Shown here: piece by piece, positions 23,585 to 31,703 of the stretch | How the letters are laid out: every line of letters begins with the position of its first letter | Position numbering within the stretch: position 1 is the first letter of the stretch | Source of the DNA: Dorea sp. CAG:317 | GTDB taxonomy: Bacteria > Bacillota > Clostridia > Lachnospirales > Lachnospiraceae | DNA length: 39,429 bases | Direction: 5' to 3' | Assembly: GCA_000433535.1 (NCBI GenBank) | Contig: FR892671.1 | Span: 29,495 to 68,923, forward strand | Made by a program: the position numbers and the translations under genes | Notes under the pieces: model-generated | What the model saw: the letters and a program-made list of their open reading frames with translations, nothing else | Databases searched by the model: none | Told to the model about the DNA's origin: nothing

Positions 23585-25960
23585 ATGAATAAAAAAACAT
23601 TAGCAAAATTAGAATACAACAAAATTATAGAATTATTAGCAGACCATGCATCTTCATTCAGTGGTAAGGAGTTATGCCGCCGTTTAAAGCCTATGACTTC
23701 ACTTTCTGACATTCAGATTGCCCAGGAGGAGACCGGCGCCGCCTTCACAAGGATCGTCAAAAAAGGACGGCCTTCTTTTGGTGGCTGTAATCCGGTAAAT
23801 GATTCTTTGCGCCGTCTGGAGATCGGCGGTTCTCTCGGAAGCGGAGAGCTTCTGCGTATCTGCAAGCTGTTAGAAACTGCCGGACGTGCGAAAACATACG
23901 GACGTCACGATAACGCCGATGATACCGAAGACTGTCTGGACAGCTATTTTGCCCAGTTAAATCCGGTATCTATTCTGACAACTGAGATTCGAAGATGTAT
24001 TATCGAAGAAGATGAAATCAGTGATGAGGCAAGTCCTGCACTGAAACATATCCGAAGACAGATGGCACAGATCAATGACAAAGTGCACGCTACCTTGTCC
24101 GGTATGGTAAATGGCTCTCTTCGCACCTACCTTCAGGATCCGATCATTACCATGCGCGGAGACCGTTACTGTATCCCGGTCAAGGCTGAATACCGAAGTC
24201 AGGTTCCCGGTATGATCCACGATCAGTCCTCCACCGGTTCTACGCTTTTTATAGAGCCAATGGCTGTCGTAAAATTAAATAATGATTTAAAAGAACTCTA
24301 TGGAAAAGAACAGGAAGAGATTCAGGTAATCCTTGCGCGCTTAAGTGCGGATGCTGCAGAATACATTTCCGACATCCAGACCGACTACACGGTACTTCGA
24401 ACACTGGATTTTATTTTTGCAAAGGGATCACTTGCCATTGATATGAATGCATCCCTTCCTCTGTTCAATACCGAAGGTCGCATCCACATACGTGAAGGAC
24501 GGCACCCTCTTCTGGATAAGAGAAGTGTTGTTCCGATCACACTGACTCTTGGGGATACGTTTGACCTTCTGATCGTTACCGGTCCGAATACCGGAGGTAA
24601 AACCGTCTCATTAAAAACCGTCGGACTCTTTACATTAATGGGTCAGGCAGGTCTTCACATTCCAGCTCTTGACCGCTCCGAGCTTGCTGTTTTCACGGAA
24701 GTTTACGCAGACATCGGAGATGAACAAAGTATCGAACAGAGCCTGAGTACCTTTTCCTCTCATATGACAAATATCGTCTCTTTCTTAAAGAAAGTAGATG
24801 ATCAGTCGCTGGTATTATTTGACGAGCTGGGCGCAGGAACAGACCCGACCGAAGGTGCCGCTCTCGCGATTTCTATTTTAAATCACCTTCACATGCGCGG
24901 TATCCGTACAATGGCTACCACTCATTACAGTGAATTAAAGGTATATGCACTTTCCACACCGGGAGTTGAGAACGCTTCCTGTGAATTTGATGTAGAAACG
25001 CTTCGCCCTACTTACCATCTTTTAATCGGAATCCCCGGAAAAAGTAACGCTTTCGCTATTGCGGGAAAACTGGGACTTCCAAATTTTATTATCGAGGATG
25101 CTAAGACAAGACTTACCGAACAGGACGAATCTTTTGAAGATATCTTAACCGATCTGGAGACCAGCCGCCGAACAATCGAGAAAGAGCAGGAAACTATCGC
25201 CTCTTACAAACGTGAGATTGAACGTCTCAAACAAGAGACGCAGAAAAAGCAGGAAAAACTGGAAGAACAGCGCGACCGTATTCTCAGAGAAGCAAATGAA
25301 AAAGCGCATGCTATCCTTGCAGAAGCAAAGGAAACTGCTGACGAAACTATGCGTAACTTCCACAAATTCGGCAAGGCAAATATTTCCGCTGCCGAAATGG
25401 AGCGGGAGCGGGAACGAATCCGCAAGAAAATGGAATCAACCAGAAGCGGTATGATGAAGGAACCGGCAAAACCGAAGAAAGAATATAAAACATCCGATTT
25501 CAAATTGGGAGAATCTGTCAAAGTTCTAAGCATGAACATTAACGGTACCGTTGCTTCCCTTCCCGACAACAAGGGAAATCTTACCGTACAGATGGGTATT
25601 CTCCGCTCACAGGTAAATATTTCTGATCTAGAGATCATTGATGAGACACCTGCTTATCTTAAGAAAACGACCCGTGCCGGTGGAAAAGGCAAGATTAAAA
25701 TGAGTAAATCTCTCTCCGTCAGCACAGAGATCAATCTGCTTGGAAAAACCGTAGACGAAGCAGTCGCAGAGCTCGACAAATATCTGGACGACGCCAGTCT
25801 CGCACATCTAAGTTCTGTACGAATCGTACACGGAAAAGGAACCGGAGCGCTTCGCAAAGGAATCCATCAATATCTGCGAAGACAAAAACATGTCCGCTCC
25901 TTCCGCTTAGGTGAATTCGGCGAGGGAGATGCCGGCGTAACCATTGCAGAATTAAAATAG
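23585..25960 (+). CDS. mutS2: MutS2 family ATPase with Smr domain
   Basis: MutS2 (791 residues) acts on branched DNA and, in Bacillus, on stalled or collided ribosomes. The core and clamp region is followed by Walker A VTGPNTGGKT (333-340) and Walker B LVLFDELGAGTDPTEGAAL. MATTHYSELKVYA is the switch region, then comes a long coiled coil at about 520-620 and a C-terminal Smr domain with HGKGTGALR. The first Smr motif reads INLLG where many Smr nucleases have LDLRG or LDLHG. It is followed within 16 bases by the response regulator gene. The ribosome site is weak (TAGGTGAG). Confidence 0.95.
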   Translation: MNKKTLAKLEYNKIIELLADHASSFSGKELCRRLKPMTSLSDIQIAQEETGAAFTRIVKKGRPSFGGCNPVNDSLRRLEIGGSLGSGELLRICKLLETAGRAKTYGRHDNADDTEDCLDSYFAQLNPVSILTTEIRRCIIEEDEISDEASPALKHIRRQMAQINDKVHATLSGMVNGSLRTYLQDPIITMRGDRYCIPVKAEYRSQVPGMIHDQSSTGSTLFIEPMAVVKLNNDLKELYGKEQEEIQVILARLSADAAEYISDIQTDYTVLRTLDFIFAKGSLAIDMNASLPLFNTEGRIHIREGRHPLLDKRSVVPITLTLGDTFDLLIVTGPNTGGKTVSLKTVGLFTLMGQAGLHIPALDRSELAVFTEVYADIGDEQSIEQSLSTFSSHMTNIVSFLKKVDDQSLVLFDELGAGTDPTEGAALAISILNHLHMRGIRTMATTHYSELKVYALSTPGVENASCEFDVETLRPTYHLLIGIPGKSNAFAIAGKLGLPNFIIEDAKTRLTEQDESFEDILTDLETSRRTIEKEQETIASYKREIERLKQETQKKQEKLEEQRDRILREANEKAHAILAEAKETADETMRNFHKFGKANISAAEMERERERIRKKMESTRSGMMKEPAKPKKEYKTSDFKLGESVKVLSMNINGTVASLPDNKGNLTVQMGILRSQVNISDLEIIDETPAYLKKTTRAGGKGKIKMSKSLSVSTEINLLGKTVDEAVAELDKYLDDASLAHLSSVRIVHGKGTGALRKGIHQYLRRQKHVRSFRLGEFGEGDAGVTIAELK

Positions 25961-25975
25961 ATAAAGGGGAGTAAT

Positions 25976-26680
25976 ATGGTAAATAAGCAAAAAATCTTAA
26001 TTGTAGACGATGACGAAAATATTGCAGAGTTGATTTCTCTGTATTTAACAAAAGAATGTTTCGAAACGACAATGGTACACAATGGCGAGGATGCACTCAC
26101 TGCATTCGACACCTACCATCCGGATCTCATTCTGCTGGACTTAATGCTTCCGGGCATTGACGGCTATCAAGTATGCCGTGAGATCCGTTCCAGATCTAAC
26201 ACACCGATCATTATGCTGTCCGCCAAAGGCGAAGTATTCGACAAGGTACTCGGTCTGGAATTAGGCGCCGACGATTATATTATTAAACCGTTCGATTCCA
26301 AAGAAATGGTTGCCCGTGTGAAAGCTGTCCTTCGACGTTACCACGAGATTCCCAAAAAAGAAAATTCTTCCGAGGATCGCGGAAAATGCGTGGAATATGC
26401 AGGTATCACGATTAATCTGACGAATTATTCTGTCATAGTAGACGGGAAAAATGTAGAAATGCCGCCAAAAGAACTGGAACTTCTCTATTTCCTTGCCGCA
26501 TCTCCGAATCAAGTATTTACAAGAGAACAGCTCCTGGATCAGATCTGGGGATACGAATACATTGGAGACACCCGTACTGTAGATGTACATATTAAGCGGC
26601 TCCGAGAGAAGATCAAAGATCACGACACATGGAAACTAAGCACCGTATGGGGAATCGGATATAAATTCGAAACAAAATAA
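25976..26680 (+). CDS. OmpR/PhoB-type response regulator
   Basis: A 234-residue two-component response regulator. The receiver domain has the acidic pocket DDDEN at 11-15, phosphoacceptor D55 in LILLDLMLPGIDGY, Thr/Ser region IIMLSAKGE, and K in DDYIIKPFDSKEM. The C-terminal winged helix includes ELELLYFLAASPNQVFTREQ and TVDVHIKRLREKI. AAGGGGAG precedes the start. It overlaps functionally with the histidine kinase starting 2 bases after its stop. The signal and targets are not evident from sequence. Confidence 0.94.
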   Translation: MVNKQKILIVDDDENIAELISLYLTKECFETTMVHNGEDALTAFDTYHPDLILLDLMLPGIDGYQVCREIRSRSNTPIIMLSAKGEVFDKVLGLELGADDYIIKPFDSKEMVARVKAVLRRYHEIPKKENSSEDRGKCVEYAGITINLTNYSVIVDGKNVEMPPKELELLYFLAASPNQVFTREQLLDQIWGYEYIGDTRTVDVHIKRLREKIKDHDTWKLSTVWGIGYKFETK

Positions 26681-26682
26681 CT

Positions 26683-28089
26683 ATGAAAAGCACACTGTAT
26701 TTGAAATTTATTATTATTTATATTATATTTGGCTTTTTAAGCCTTTTCACCGTGGCAACCCTTACTTCCGGCCTGGTAAATGCTCCTTTGACCAAAGGGA
26801 TTTCTTCCGCCGTCTACAAGGATGCCAACATGGTTGCAACTAATTATCTGCCCGTATATTTCTCCGGTCAGGTTTCTCTGAGCAATGTCAACATGCAGCT
26901 TACCGGCATGGAACAGCATTTGAATGCCTCCATCTGGTTTGTAGACAGTGACGGAACTATGATCGCATCTGCGCAGGCAGATGATTTTCCGGCAGCCCCT
27001 TACAGTGTCGCTGATTTTAACCCTGCGGAAAGCGGAAGTGATCAGTATCAGATTGGAGATTATCACGGATATTTTAACGAAGATGTAATTACCGTCATTG
27101 CTCCCGTCATTTATGACTACGCTCCAAAAGGGTATCTTCTGATTCACAAAAGCATGGATGATATTACGGAGCTTCACGATATTCTGATGCACTCTGCCTA
27201 TATTACATTGGCAGTCATCTTCGTTTTATCCTTTGTGATCCTGCTTGCCTTCCAGTTCTTTGTATACCGGCCGCTGAGCAAGATCACGGAAGCCGCGAAA
27301 CAGTATGCTTCCGGCAATCTGGAATACGAGATTCCCGTCAACACCGAGGATGAGATGGGATATCTCTCTGCTTCTCTGAATTACATGTCGTCTCAGCTTC
27401 GGGATATGGAAGACTATCAGAAAAAATTCGTGGCAAATGTCTCCCACGATTTCCGCTCACCGTTAACTTCCATCAAGGGTTATGTAGAGGCTATGGCGGA
27501 CGGAACAATCCCGCCGGAAATGCAGGAAAAATATTTGAAAATCATTCTGTTTGAAACCGAGCGTCTTACCGATCTTACCCAAGATCTCCTGACACTCAAC
27601 GAATTTGACACGAAGAATCTTCTTCTTAATAAAGTACCTTTTGATATCCACGAAGTAATAAAAAATGTTGCCGCTTCCTTCGAAGGCGTCTGCACTCAGA
27701 AAAAGATTTCTATCGAGCTTGTATTTGCCACAAAACATCTGGAAGTTGTCGCTGACAGGCGAAAGATACAGCAGGTACTGTATAATCTACTCGACAATGC
27801 GATCAAATTCAGTGATTTGGATTCTGTCATTACGATCGAGACAACCGAGCGCGGAGACAAGGTCTACACATCCGTAAAAGACTACGGCATCGGAATCCCG
27901 CGAAAATCTTTGAACAAAATATGGGAACGTTTTTACAAAACCGATTTATCAAGAGGAAAAGACAAGAAAGGCACCGGACTTGGTCTTGCCATTGTAAAGG
28001 AAATCATCCAGTCTCACGATGAAAATATCAACGTGGTGAGCACCGAAGGCGTGGGGACGGAATTTATCTTCTCACTGCCGAAGAAGTAA
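26683..28089 (+). CDS. HAMP-domain sensor histidine kinase
   Basis: A 468-residue membrane sensor kinase. Transmembrane helices lie at about 8-30 and 172-194, with an extracellular sensor domain of about 140 residues between them (a PDC/CHASE-like fold is possible). The HAMP domain follows at about 195-246. The HisKA box has H255 in NVSHDFRSPLTSIKG. The ATPase domain shows the N box NLLDNAIKFS, DYGIGIP (G1) and GTGLGLAIVKEI (G2). It starts 2 bases after the response regulator stop, forming a cognate pair, and ends before a terminator at 28128-28178. Confidence 0.94.
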   Translation: MKSTLYLKFIIIYIIFGFLSLFTVATLTSGLVNAPLTKGISSAVYKDANMVATNYLPVYFSGQVSLSNVNMQLTGMEQHLNASIWFVDSDGTMIASAQADDFPAAPYSVADFNPAESGSDQYQIGDYHGYFNEDVITVIAPVIYDYAPKGYLLIHKSMDDITELHDILMHSAYITLAVIFVLSFVILLAFQFFVYRPLSKITEAAKQYASGNLEYEIPVNTEDEMGYLSASLNYMSSQLRDMEDYQKKFVANVSHDFRSPLTSIKGYVEAMADGTIPPEMQEKYLKIILFETERLTDLTQDLLTLNEFDTKNLLLNKVPFDIHEVIKNVAASFEGVCTQKKISIELVFATKHLEVVADRRKIQQVLYNLLDNAIKFSDLDSVITIETTERGDKVYTSVKDYGIGIPRKSLNKIWERFYKTDLSRGKDKKGTGLGLAIVKEIIQSHDENINVVSTEGVGTEFIFSLPKK

Positions 28090-28127
28090 GAATGTCTCTG
28101 GATTCCTCAGTTCACATTAACAAGCAA

Positions 28128-28178
28128 AAAACTGCGAAAGATGTAGCGACGTTATACGCTTATACCCTTCGCAGTTTT
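28128..28178 (+). terminator. Terminator after the two-component operon
   Basis: AAAACTGCGAA and TTCGCAGTTTT form an 11-bp stem around a 29-base loop, followed by CTTTTTTT. Confidence 0.8.
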
Positions 28179-28198
28179 CTTTTTTTAACATGCTTATT

Positions 28199-28440
28199 TT
28201 ACTCTTTGGAATCTATATCATCCAAAAATTGAAAAACTCCCCTCTTTTCTTCAGTGGCATTTTGATTTATTTTTCTAACATCTTTTATCTGCTCAATCGC
28301 AGCTACAATTATTTTTCTCTTCGCGTTCTCTGTCAATCTCTTCTTCTACTGCTTTTTCTTCCTTAACCACAAACAGAACCAGTGGTAAAAATTGTAAAAG
28401 AACAGCGAAAATCCTCCCCAAAATATAAATACCTATTTTA
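28199..28440 (-). pseudogene. Frameshifted remnant downstream of relE
   Basis: The minus strand carries an open stretch with a hydrophobic segment (AVLLQFLPLVLFVVKEEKAV) but no ATG. It shifts into a second frame reading ENAKRKIIVAAIEQIKDVRK and ending IDSKE at 28199. It looks like a broken small membrane protein. Apart from the terminator at 28128-28178, nothing else is seen between 28090 and 28437. Confidence 0.3.
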
Positions 28441-28752
28441 AATCATTCTCCCCTCGTAATCTTGAAGATCGTGAAATATCTTATCTATGAATACTAACTC
28501 TCCTTCTATTCGGTATAACATAAAATATCTATGTCTCAAAAAATTGATACGATGATACCCCAATTCTTTGAGTCTCTGATTATCACACAACTTCAAGCCA
28601 CCCGCAACATTTTTTAAACACTCTTTTGTATCCTCAAAATCATCAAGCACACTTTGAGCTGCTTGCTTATTTTTCTTTTCAAACAACAAATATCTAATAA
28701 AACTATCTAAATCTTCTTCCGCATCCTTGGTGACAACAACCTTATAAACCAT
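28438..28752 (-). CDS. RelE/ParE-family toxin
   Basis: A 104-residue toxin of the RelE/ParE superfamily. It begins MVYKVVVTKDAEEDLDSFIR and contains GHRI-like YHRINFLRHRYFMLYRIEGE and the end VFIDKIFHDLQDYEGRM, the common pattern of type II toxins. RelE members cut mRNA on the ribosome and ParE members poison gyrase; sequence alone does not decide which. It overlaps the antitoxin gene by 11 bases, so the two are translationally coupled. Confidence 0.88.
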   Translation of the reverse strand: MVYKVVVTKDAEEDLDSFIRYLLFEKKNKQAAQSVLDDFEDTKECLKNVAGGLKLCDNQRLKELGYHRINFLRHRYFMLYRIEGELVFIDKIFHDLQDYEGRMI

Positions 28753-29035
28753 ATTTTTCCCTCATATTTGAAACAACCTCTTCTGCGGATCTATATTTGC
28801 CCTGTGCAGCCGATTCTCTGGATCTCTCAAGTTTTTCCAAAAGTTCTTCTTCAGACATGGCAGTATATGGATTACGAGTTATTCTTTTAATTTCAAACGG
28901 GAACCCATCATTTGCCACAGCCTGAGTCAAAAACATTCTAATCGCAGTAGTTGTATCTGTTCCAAGTTCTTTAAAAAGTTTATCCGATTTTATTTTTAAT
29001 TCATCATCAACACGAATTTGAATTGTACTTGACAT
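28742..29035 (-). CDS. RelB/DinJ-family antitoxin
   Basis: A 97-residue antitoxin with an N-terminal ribbon-helix-helix domain: STIQIRVDDELKIKSDKLF, then ELGTDTTTAIRMFLTQAV, the RelB/DinJ signature. The C-terminal part (EEELLEKLERSRESAAQGK) would wrap the toxin. It lies first in the operon, as usual. TGGAGG precedes the start. A good promoter is at 29066-29094 and a palindromic repeat lies upstream at 29119-29178. Confidence 0.9.
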   Translation of the reverse strand: MSSTIQIRVDDELKIKSDKLFKELGTDTTTAIRMFLTQAVANDGFPFEIKRITRNPYTAMSEEELLEKLERSRESAAQGKYRSAEEVVSNMREKYGL

Positions 29036-29065
29036 TTTAAACCTCCATTTTACTGTTTTTATTAG

Positions 29066-29094
29066 ATTATAATATACATTTATTACTTTTTCAA
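29066..29094 (-). promoter_or_regulatory. Predicted relBE promoter
   Basis: On the minus strand TTGAAA (29089-29094) and TATAAT (29066-29071) are separated by exactly 17 bases, with the antitoxin start about 30 bases downstream. Confidence 0.75.
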
Positions 29095-29118
29095 TACATT
29101 TGCATGAATTTAATCATG

Positions 29119-29178
29119 TTTTAGCACATCAATGATGTGCTAAAAGGTAAATAGTAAACCGAGAATGATGTGCTAAAA
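29119..29178 (-). repeat. Toxin-antitoxin operator repeats
   Basis: The 13-mer TTTTAGCACATCA and its complement form a palindrome with a single central A (29119-29145). A third copy of the half-site, TGATGTGCTAAAA, lies at 29166-29178, 33 bases from the previous one. They are 25-84 bases upstream of the -35 of the relBE promoter and are probably bound by the antitoxin or toxin-antitoxin complex. Confidence 0.6.
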
Positions 29179-29200
29179 ATAAACAACTTAACCAAAAAAA

Positions 29201-29237
29201 GACCGTTACCCTAATGATCTCTCATTAAGGCAACGGC
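29201..29237 (-). terminator. Terminator after rplA
   Basis: On the minus strand GGCCGTTGCCTTAATGA pairs with TCATTAGGGTAACGGTC (about 15 pairs including wobbles), followed by TTTTTTT. It ends the rpmG-secE-nusG-rplK-rplA transcript 23 bases after rplA. Confidence 0.92.
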
Positions 29238-29259
29238 CTTCATTATATCTGCAATCTGA

Positions 29260-29952
29260 TTAAGCTAATTTTAATGGGTTGATCTTAACACCAGGTCCCA
29301 TTGTAGAAGTAAGTGTCACGCTCTTTAAGAACTGACCCTTAACTGCTGCTGGTCTTGCTTTGTTGATCGCATCAATCAGCGTCTGGAAGTTGTCCGCAAG
29401 TTGTTCTTCAGTAAAGGAAGCTTTACCTACTGGCACATGGATAATGTTTGTCTTATCAAGTCTGTACTCAATCTTACCGGCTTTGATTTCCTGAATCGCT
29501 TTTGTAACGTCCATTGTTACTGTACCAGCTTTTGGGTTTGGCATAAGACCTTTTGGTCCAAGTACACGTCCAAGACGTCCAACAACACCCATCATATCTG
29601 GTGTAGCAACAACTACATCAAACTCAAACCAGTTCTCGTTCTGGATCTTTGGAATCAGCTCTTCGCCGCCAACAAAATCTGCTCCAGCTGCTTTTGCTTC
29701 TTCTGCTTTTGCGTCTTTTGCAAATACTAAGATACGAACTTTTTTACCAGTTCCATGTGGCAGTACAACTGCACCACGGATCTGCTGGTCTGCGTGACGT
29801 CCGTCACATCCGGTTCTGATATGAGCCTCGATTGTCTCATCAAATTTTGCTACTGCTGTTTTCTTAACTAATGCTACTGCGTCAGCTACATCATAGAGTG
29901 TTCCTCTGTCGATTGCTTTTGCAGCTTCCACATATTTCTTTCCTCTTTTCAT
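29260..29952 (-). CDS. rplA: 50S ribosomal protein L1
   Basis: L1 (230 residues) binds 23S rRNA at the L1 stalk and often represses its own operon. Typical sequence includes MKRGKKYVEAAKAIDRGTLY, VVLPHGTGKKVRILVFAK, VVATPDMMGVVGRLGRVLGP and GPKGLMPNPKAGTVTMDV. The length is normal. AAGGAGG precedes the start. It is the last gene of the operon, 44 bases after rplK, and is followed by a strong terminator. Confidence 0.98.
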   Translation of the reverse strand: MKRGKKYVEAAKAIDRGTLYDVADAVALVKKTAVAKFDETIEAHIRTGCDGRHADQQIRGAVVLPHGTGKKVRILVFAKDAKAEEAKAAGADFVGGEELIPKIQNENWFEFDVVVATPDMMGVVGRLGRVLGPKGLMPNPKAGTVTMDVTKAIQEIKAGKIEYRLDKTNIIHVPVGKASFTEEQLADNFQTLIDAINKARPAAVKGQFLKSVTLTSTMGPGVKINPLKLA

Positions 29953-29996
29953 TCTAAATAAACCTCCTTGTGGTCATATCGGGATACCCCTCCCAC

Positions 29997-30422
29997 TTAT
30001 TCTTCAACTGTTACACCCATGGAACGACATGTTCCTGCTACCATGCTCATAGCAGCCTCAACAGATGCTGCGTTTAAGTCTGGCATCTTCAGTTCAGCGA
30101 TTTCCTGTAACTGAGCTTTTGTGATTGTAGCAACTTTTTTCTTATTCGGCACGCCTGAACCAGATTTCAGTTTACATGCTTTCTTAATAAGAACTGCTGC
30201 CGGTGGTGTCTTTGTGATGAAGCTGAAGCTTCTGTCATTGTAAACAGTAATAACTACAGGGATGATAAGATCTCCCTGGTCTGCTGTTCTGGCGTTGAAC
30301 TGTTTTGTAAATTCAACGATATTTACTCCGTGCTGACCAAGTGCTGGTCCAACCGGTGGTGCTGGTGTAGCTTTTCCAGCAGGAATCTGTAATTTAATAT
30401 AACCTGATACTTTTTTTGCCAT
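29997..30422 (-). CDS. rplK: 50S ribosomal protein L11
   Basis: L11 (141 residues) forms the GTPase-associated centre. It starts MAKKVSGYIKLQIPAGKATP, with the Pro-rich PPVGPALGQHGVNI, FITKTPPAAVLIKKA and an end with GTCRSMGVTVEE. The start at 30422 is set by AAGGAGGT and by family length; the frame is open 16 codons further upstream (to 30470) but those residues do not match L11. Confidence 0.98.
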   Translation of the reverse strand: MAKKVSGYIKLQIPAGKATPAPPVGPALGQHGVNIVEFTKQFNARTADQGDLIIPVVITVYNDRSFSFITKTPPAAVLIKKACKLKSGSGVPNKKKVATITKAQLQEIAELKMPDLNAASVEAAMSMVAGTCRSMGVTVEE

Positions 30423-30489
30423 TTCAATTACCTCCTTGTGGTGATGTCGGAACTCTCTGGCTCCTCCCACGATTTTTTACTTTTAGCAA

Positions 30490-31005
30490 TTACATCTTTT
30501 TCACTTCTGCGAAACTAATTTCAACCGGTGTTTCGCGACCGAACAGCTCAACATTGATCGTAAGACTCTGCTTCTGAACATTGATCGTCTGAATAACTCC
30601 GACTGTATCTGCCCATGCACCTGCGATTACCTGAATTGTATCGCCCACTTCAAAGTCCACAACAATATCGTCTCTTTGAATTCCAAGCGGAGCCATCTCT
30701 GCATCTGTAAGCGGAACCGGCTTGGATCCCGGACCTACAAATCCAGTCACTCCTCTTGTATTCCGCACAACATACCATGTGTCATCATTCATAATCATAT
30801 GAATGAGCACATATCCCGGAAACATTTTTTTCTGAGTTGCTTTCTGCACTCCATTTTTAAGTTCCACAACATCCTGCATAGGAACACGAACTTCCAGGAT
30901 CTGATCTTCCAGATGTCTGTTTTCAATTGTCTTATCAATATTGGCTTTTACTTTGTTCTCATACCCTGAATAAGTATGAACTACATACCATTTTGCCTCT
31001 GACAT
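30490..31005 (-). CDS. nusG: Transcription termination/antitermination protein NusG
   Basis: NusG (171 residues) has the NGN domain (KWYVVHTYSGYENKVKANI, MFPGYVLIHM, DTWYVVRNTRGVTGFVG) and a C-terminal KOW domain (VGDTIQVIAGAWADTVGVIQ). It binds RNA polymerase and modulates pausing and termination. It lies between secE and rplK, as in most Firmicutes. AAGGTGAG precedes the start. Confidence 0.98.
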   Translation of the reverse strand: MSEAKWYVVHTYSGYENKVKANIDKTIENRHLEDQILEVRVPMQDVVELKNGVQKATQKKMFPGYVLIHMIMNDDTWYVVRNTRGVTGFVGPGSKPVPLTDAEMAPLGIQRDDIVVDFEVGDTIQVIAGAWADTVGVIQTINVQKQSLTINVELFGRETPVEISFAEVKKM

Positions 31006-31033
31006 AAACTCACCTTTCTTGTTCGTCAGTCAA

Positions 31034-31231
31034 TTAACCCAGATTTGTCAGGAAATTAACACCATACTGGGCAAGGAAATCAATCAGTGCAATGATTGCT
31101 CCCAACACTACGGACACAGAAACAACTGCCGCTGTATGTTTCGCAAGAGTCATCTTATCCGGCCAAATGATCTTGTTAAATTCAGCTTTCAGACCTTTGA
31201 ACCAGCTCTTTTTCTGAGTTTTTTCACTCAT
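31034..31231 (-). CDS. secE: Preprotein translocase subunit SecE
   Basis: SecE (65 residues) is the single-span Sec translocon subunit. It starts MSEKTQKKSWFKGLKAEFNK with the conserved amphipathic helix, then IIWPDKMTLAKHTAAVVSVS and one membrane helix (VVLGAIIALIDFLAQYGVNF). The ATG at 31231 fits AAGGAG with 8 bases; an upstream in-frame GTG (31240) overlaps that site and is unlikely. Confidence 0.95.
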   Translation of the reverse strand: MSEKTQKKSWFKGLKAEFNKIIWPDKMTLAKHTAAVVSVSVVLGAIIALIDFLAQYGVNFLTNLG

Positions 31232-31253
31232 GACCTTCACTCCTTTACGGCGA

Positions 31254-31403
31254 TTATTTTGTTTCCTTGTGCAGTGTGTGTGACTTACAGAATTTGCAGT
31301 ACTTCTTTGTTTCCATGCGCTCCGGATGAGTCTTCTTATCCTTTGTCATGTTGTAGTTACGCTGCTTACATTCTGTACATTCCAATGTGATTCTTGTACG
31401 CAC
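31254..31403 (-). CDS. rpmG: 50S ribosomal protein L33
   Basis: L33 (49 residues, GTG start) reads MRTRITLECTECKQRNYNMT and ends CKSHTLHKETK. Two CxxC pairs (ECTEC and YCKFC) mark the zinc-binding (C+) form. GAGGTGG lies 5 bases upstream. It is the first gene of the operon with secE, nusG, rplK and rplA, 22 bases before secE. Confidence 0.95.
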   Translation of the reverse strand: MRTRITLECTECKQRNYNMTKDKKTHPERMETKKYCKFCKSHTLHKETK

Positions 31404-31510
31404 AACTTCCACCTCGCTTTATATTTCTTAAGTTAACGTGTTACTTGGCAGTTTGCGAGACCGCCGCATTTTTAGGCATAAAAAAAAAGCCTACTTCCAT
31501 TCGCCAGAAT

Positions 31511-31539
31511 ATTGTATCACACAAGCTTTGTGAAATCAA
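31511..31539 (-). promoter_or_regulatory. Predicted promoter of rpmG-secE-nusG-rplKA
   Basis: On the minus strand TTGATT (31534-31539) and TACAAT (31511-31516) are 17 bases apart. The leader is about 100 bases long and contains AGGC-T9-AT-GCCT near 31480, a weak hairpin. Confidence 0.65.
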
Positions 31540-31640
31540 GGTTTTTTTACTCTTCCGACTACTTTCCTCCTTATTTTCTTCTGCTTTCATTTTGGGTTTT
31601 ATTTCCTTCCTATTTTCTTGTATATTTTCACCTTAATTAT

Positions 31641-31669
31641 TTGCATTATTGTCCGATAAATTGTATAAT
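31641..31669 (+). promoter_or_regulatory. Predicted glgC promoter
   Basis: TTGCAT (31641-31646) and TATAAT (31664-31669) are 17 bases apart, about 35 bases before the glgC start. Confidence 0.7.
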
Positions 31670-31703
31670 ATTGCTTAAGAAAGGATGAAAGAGAGGGCTC
31701 ACT

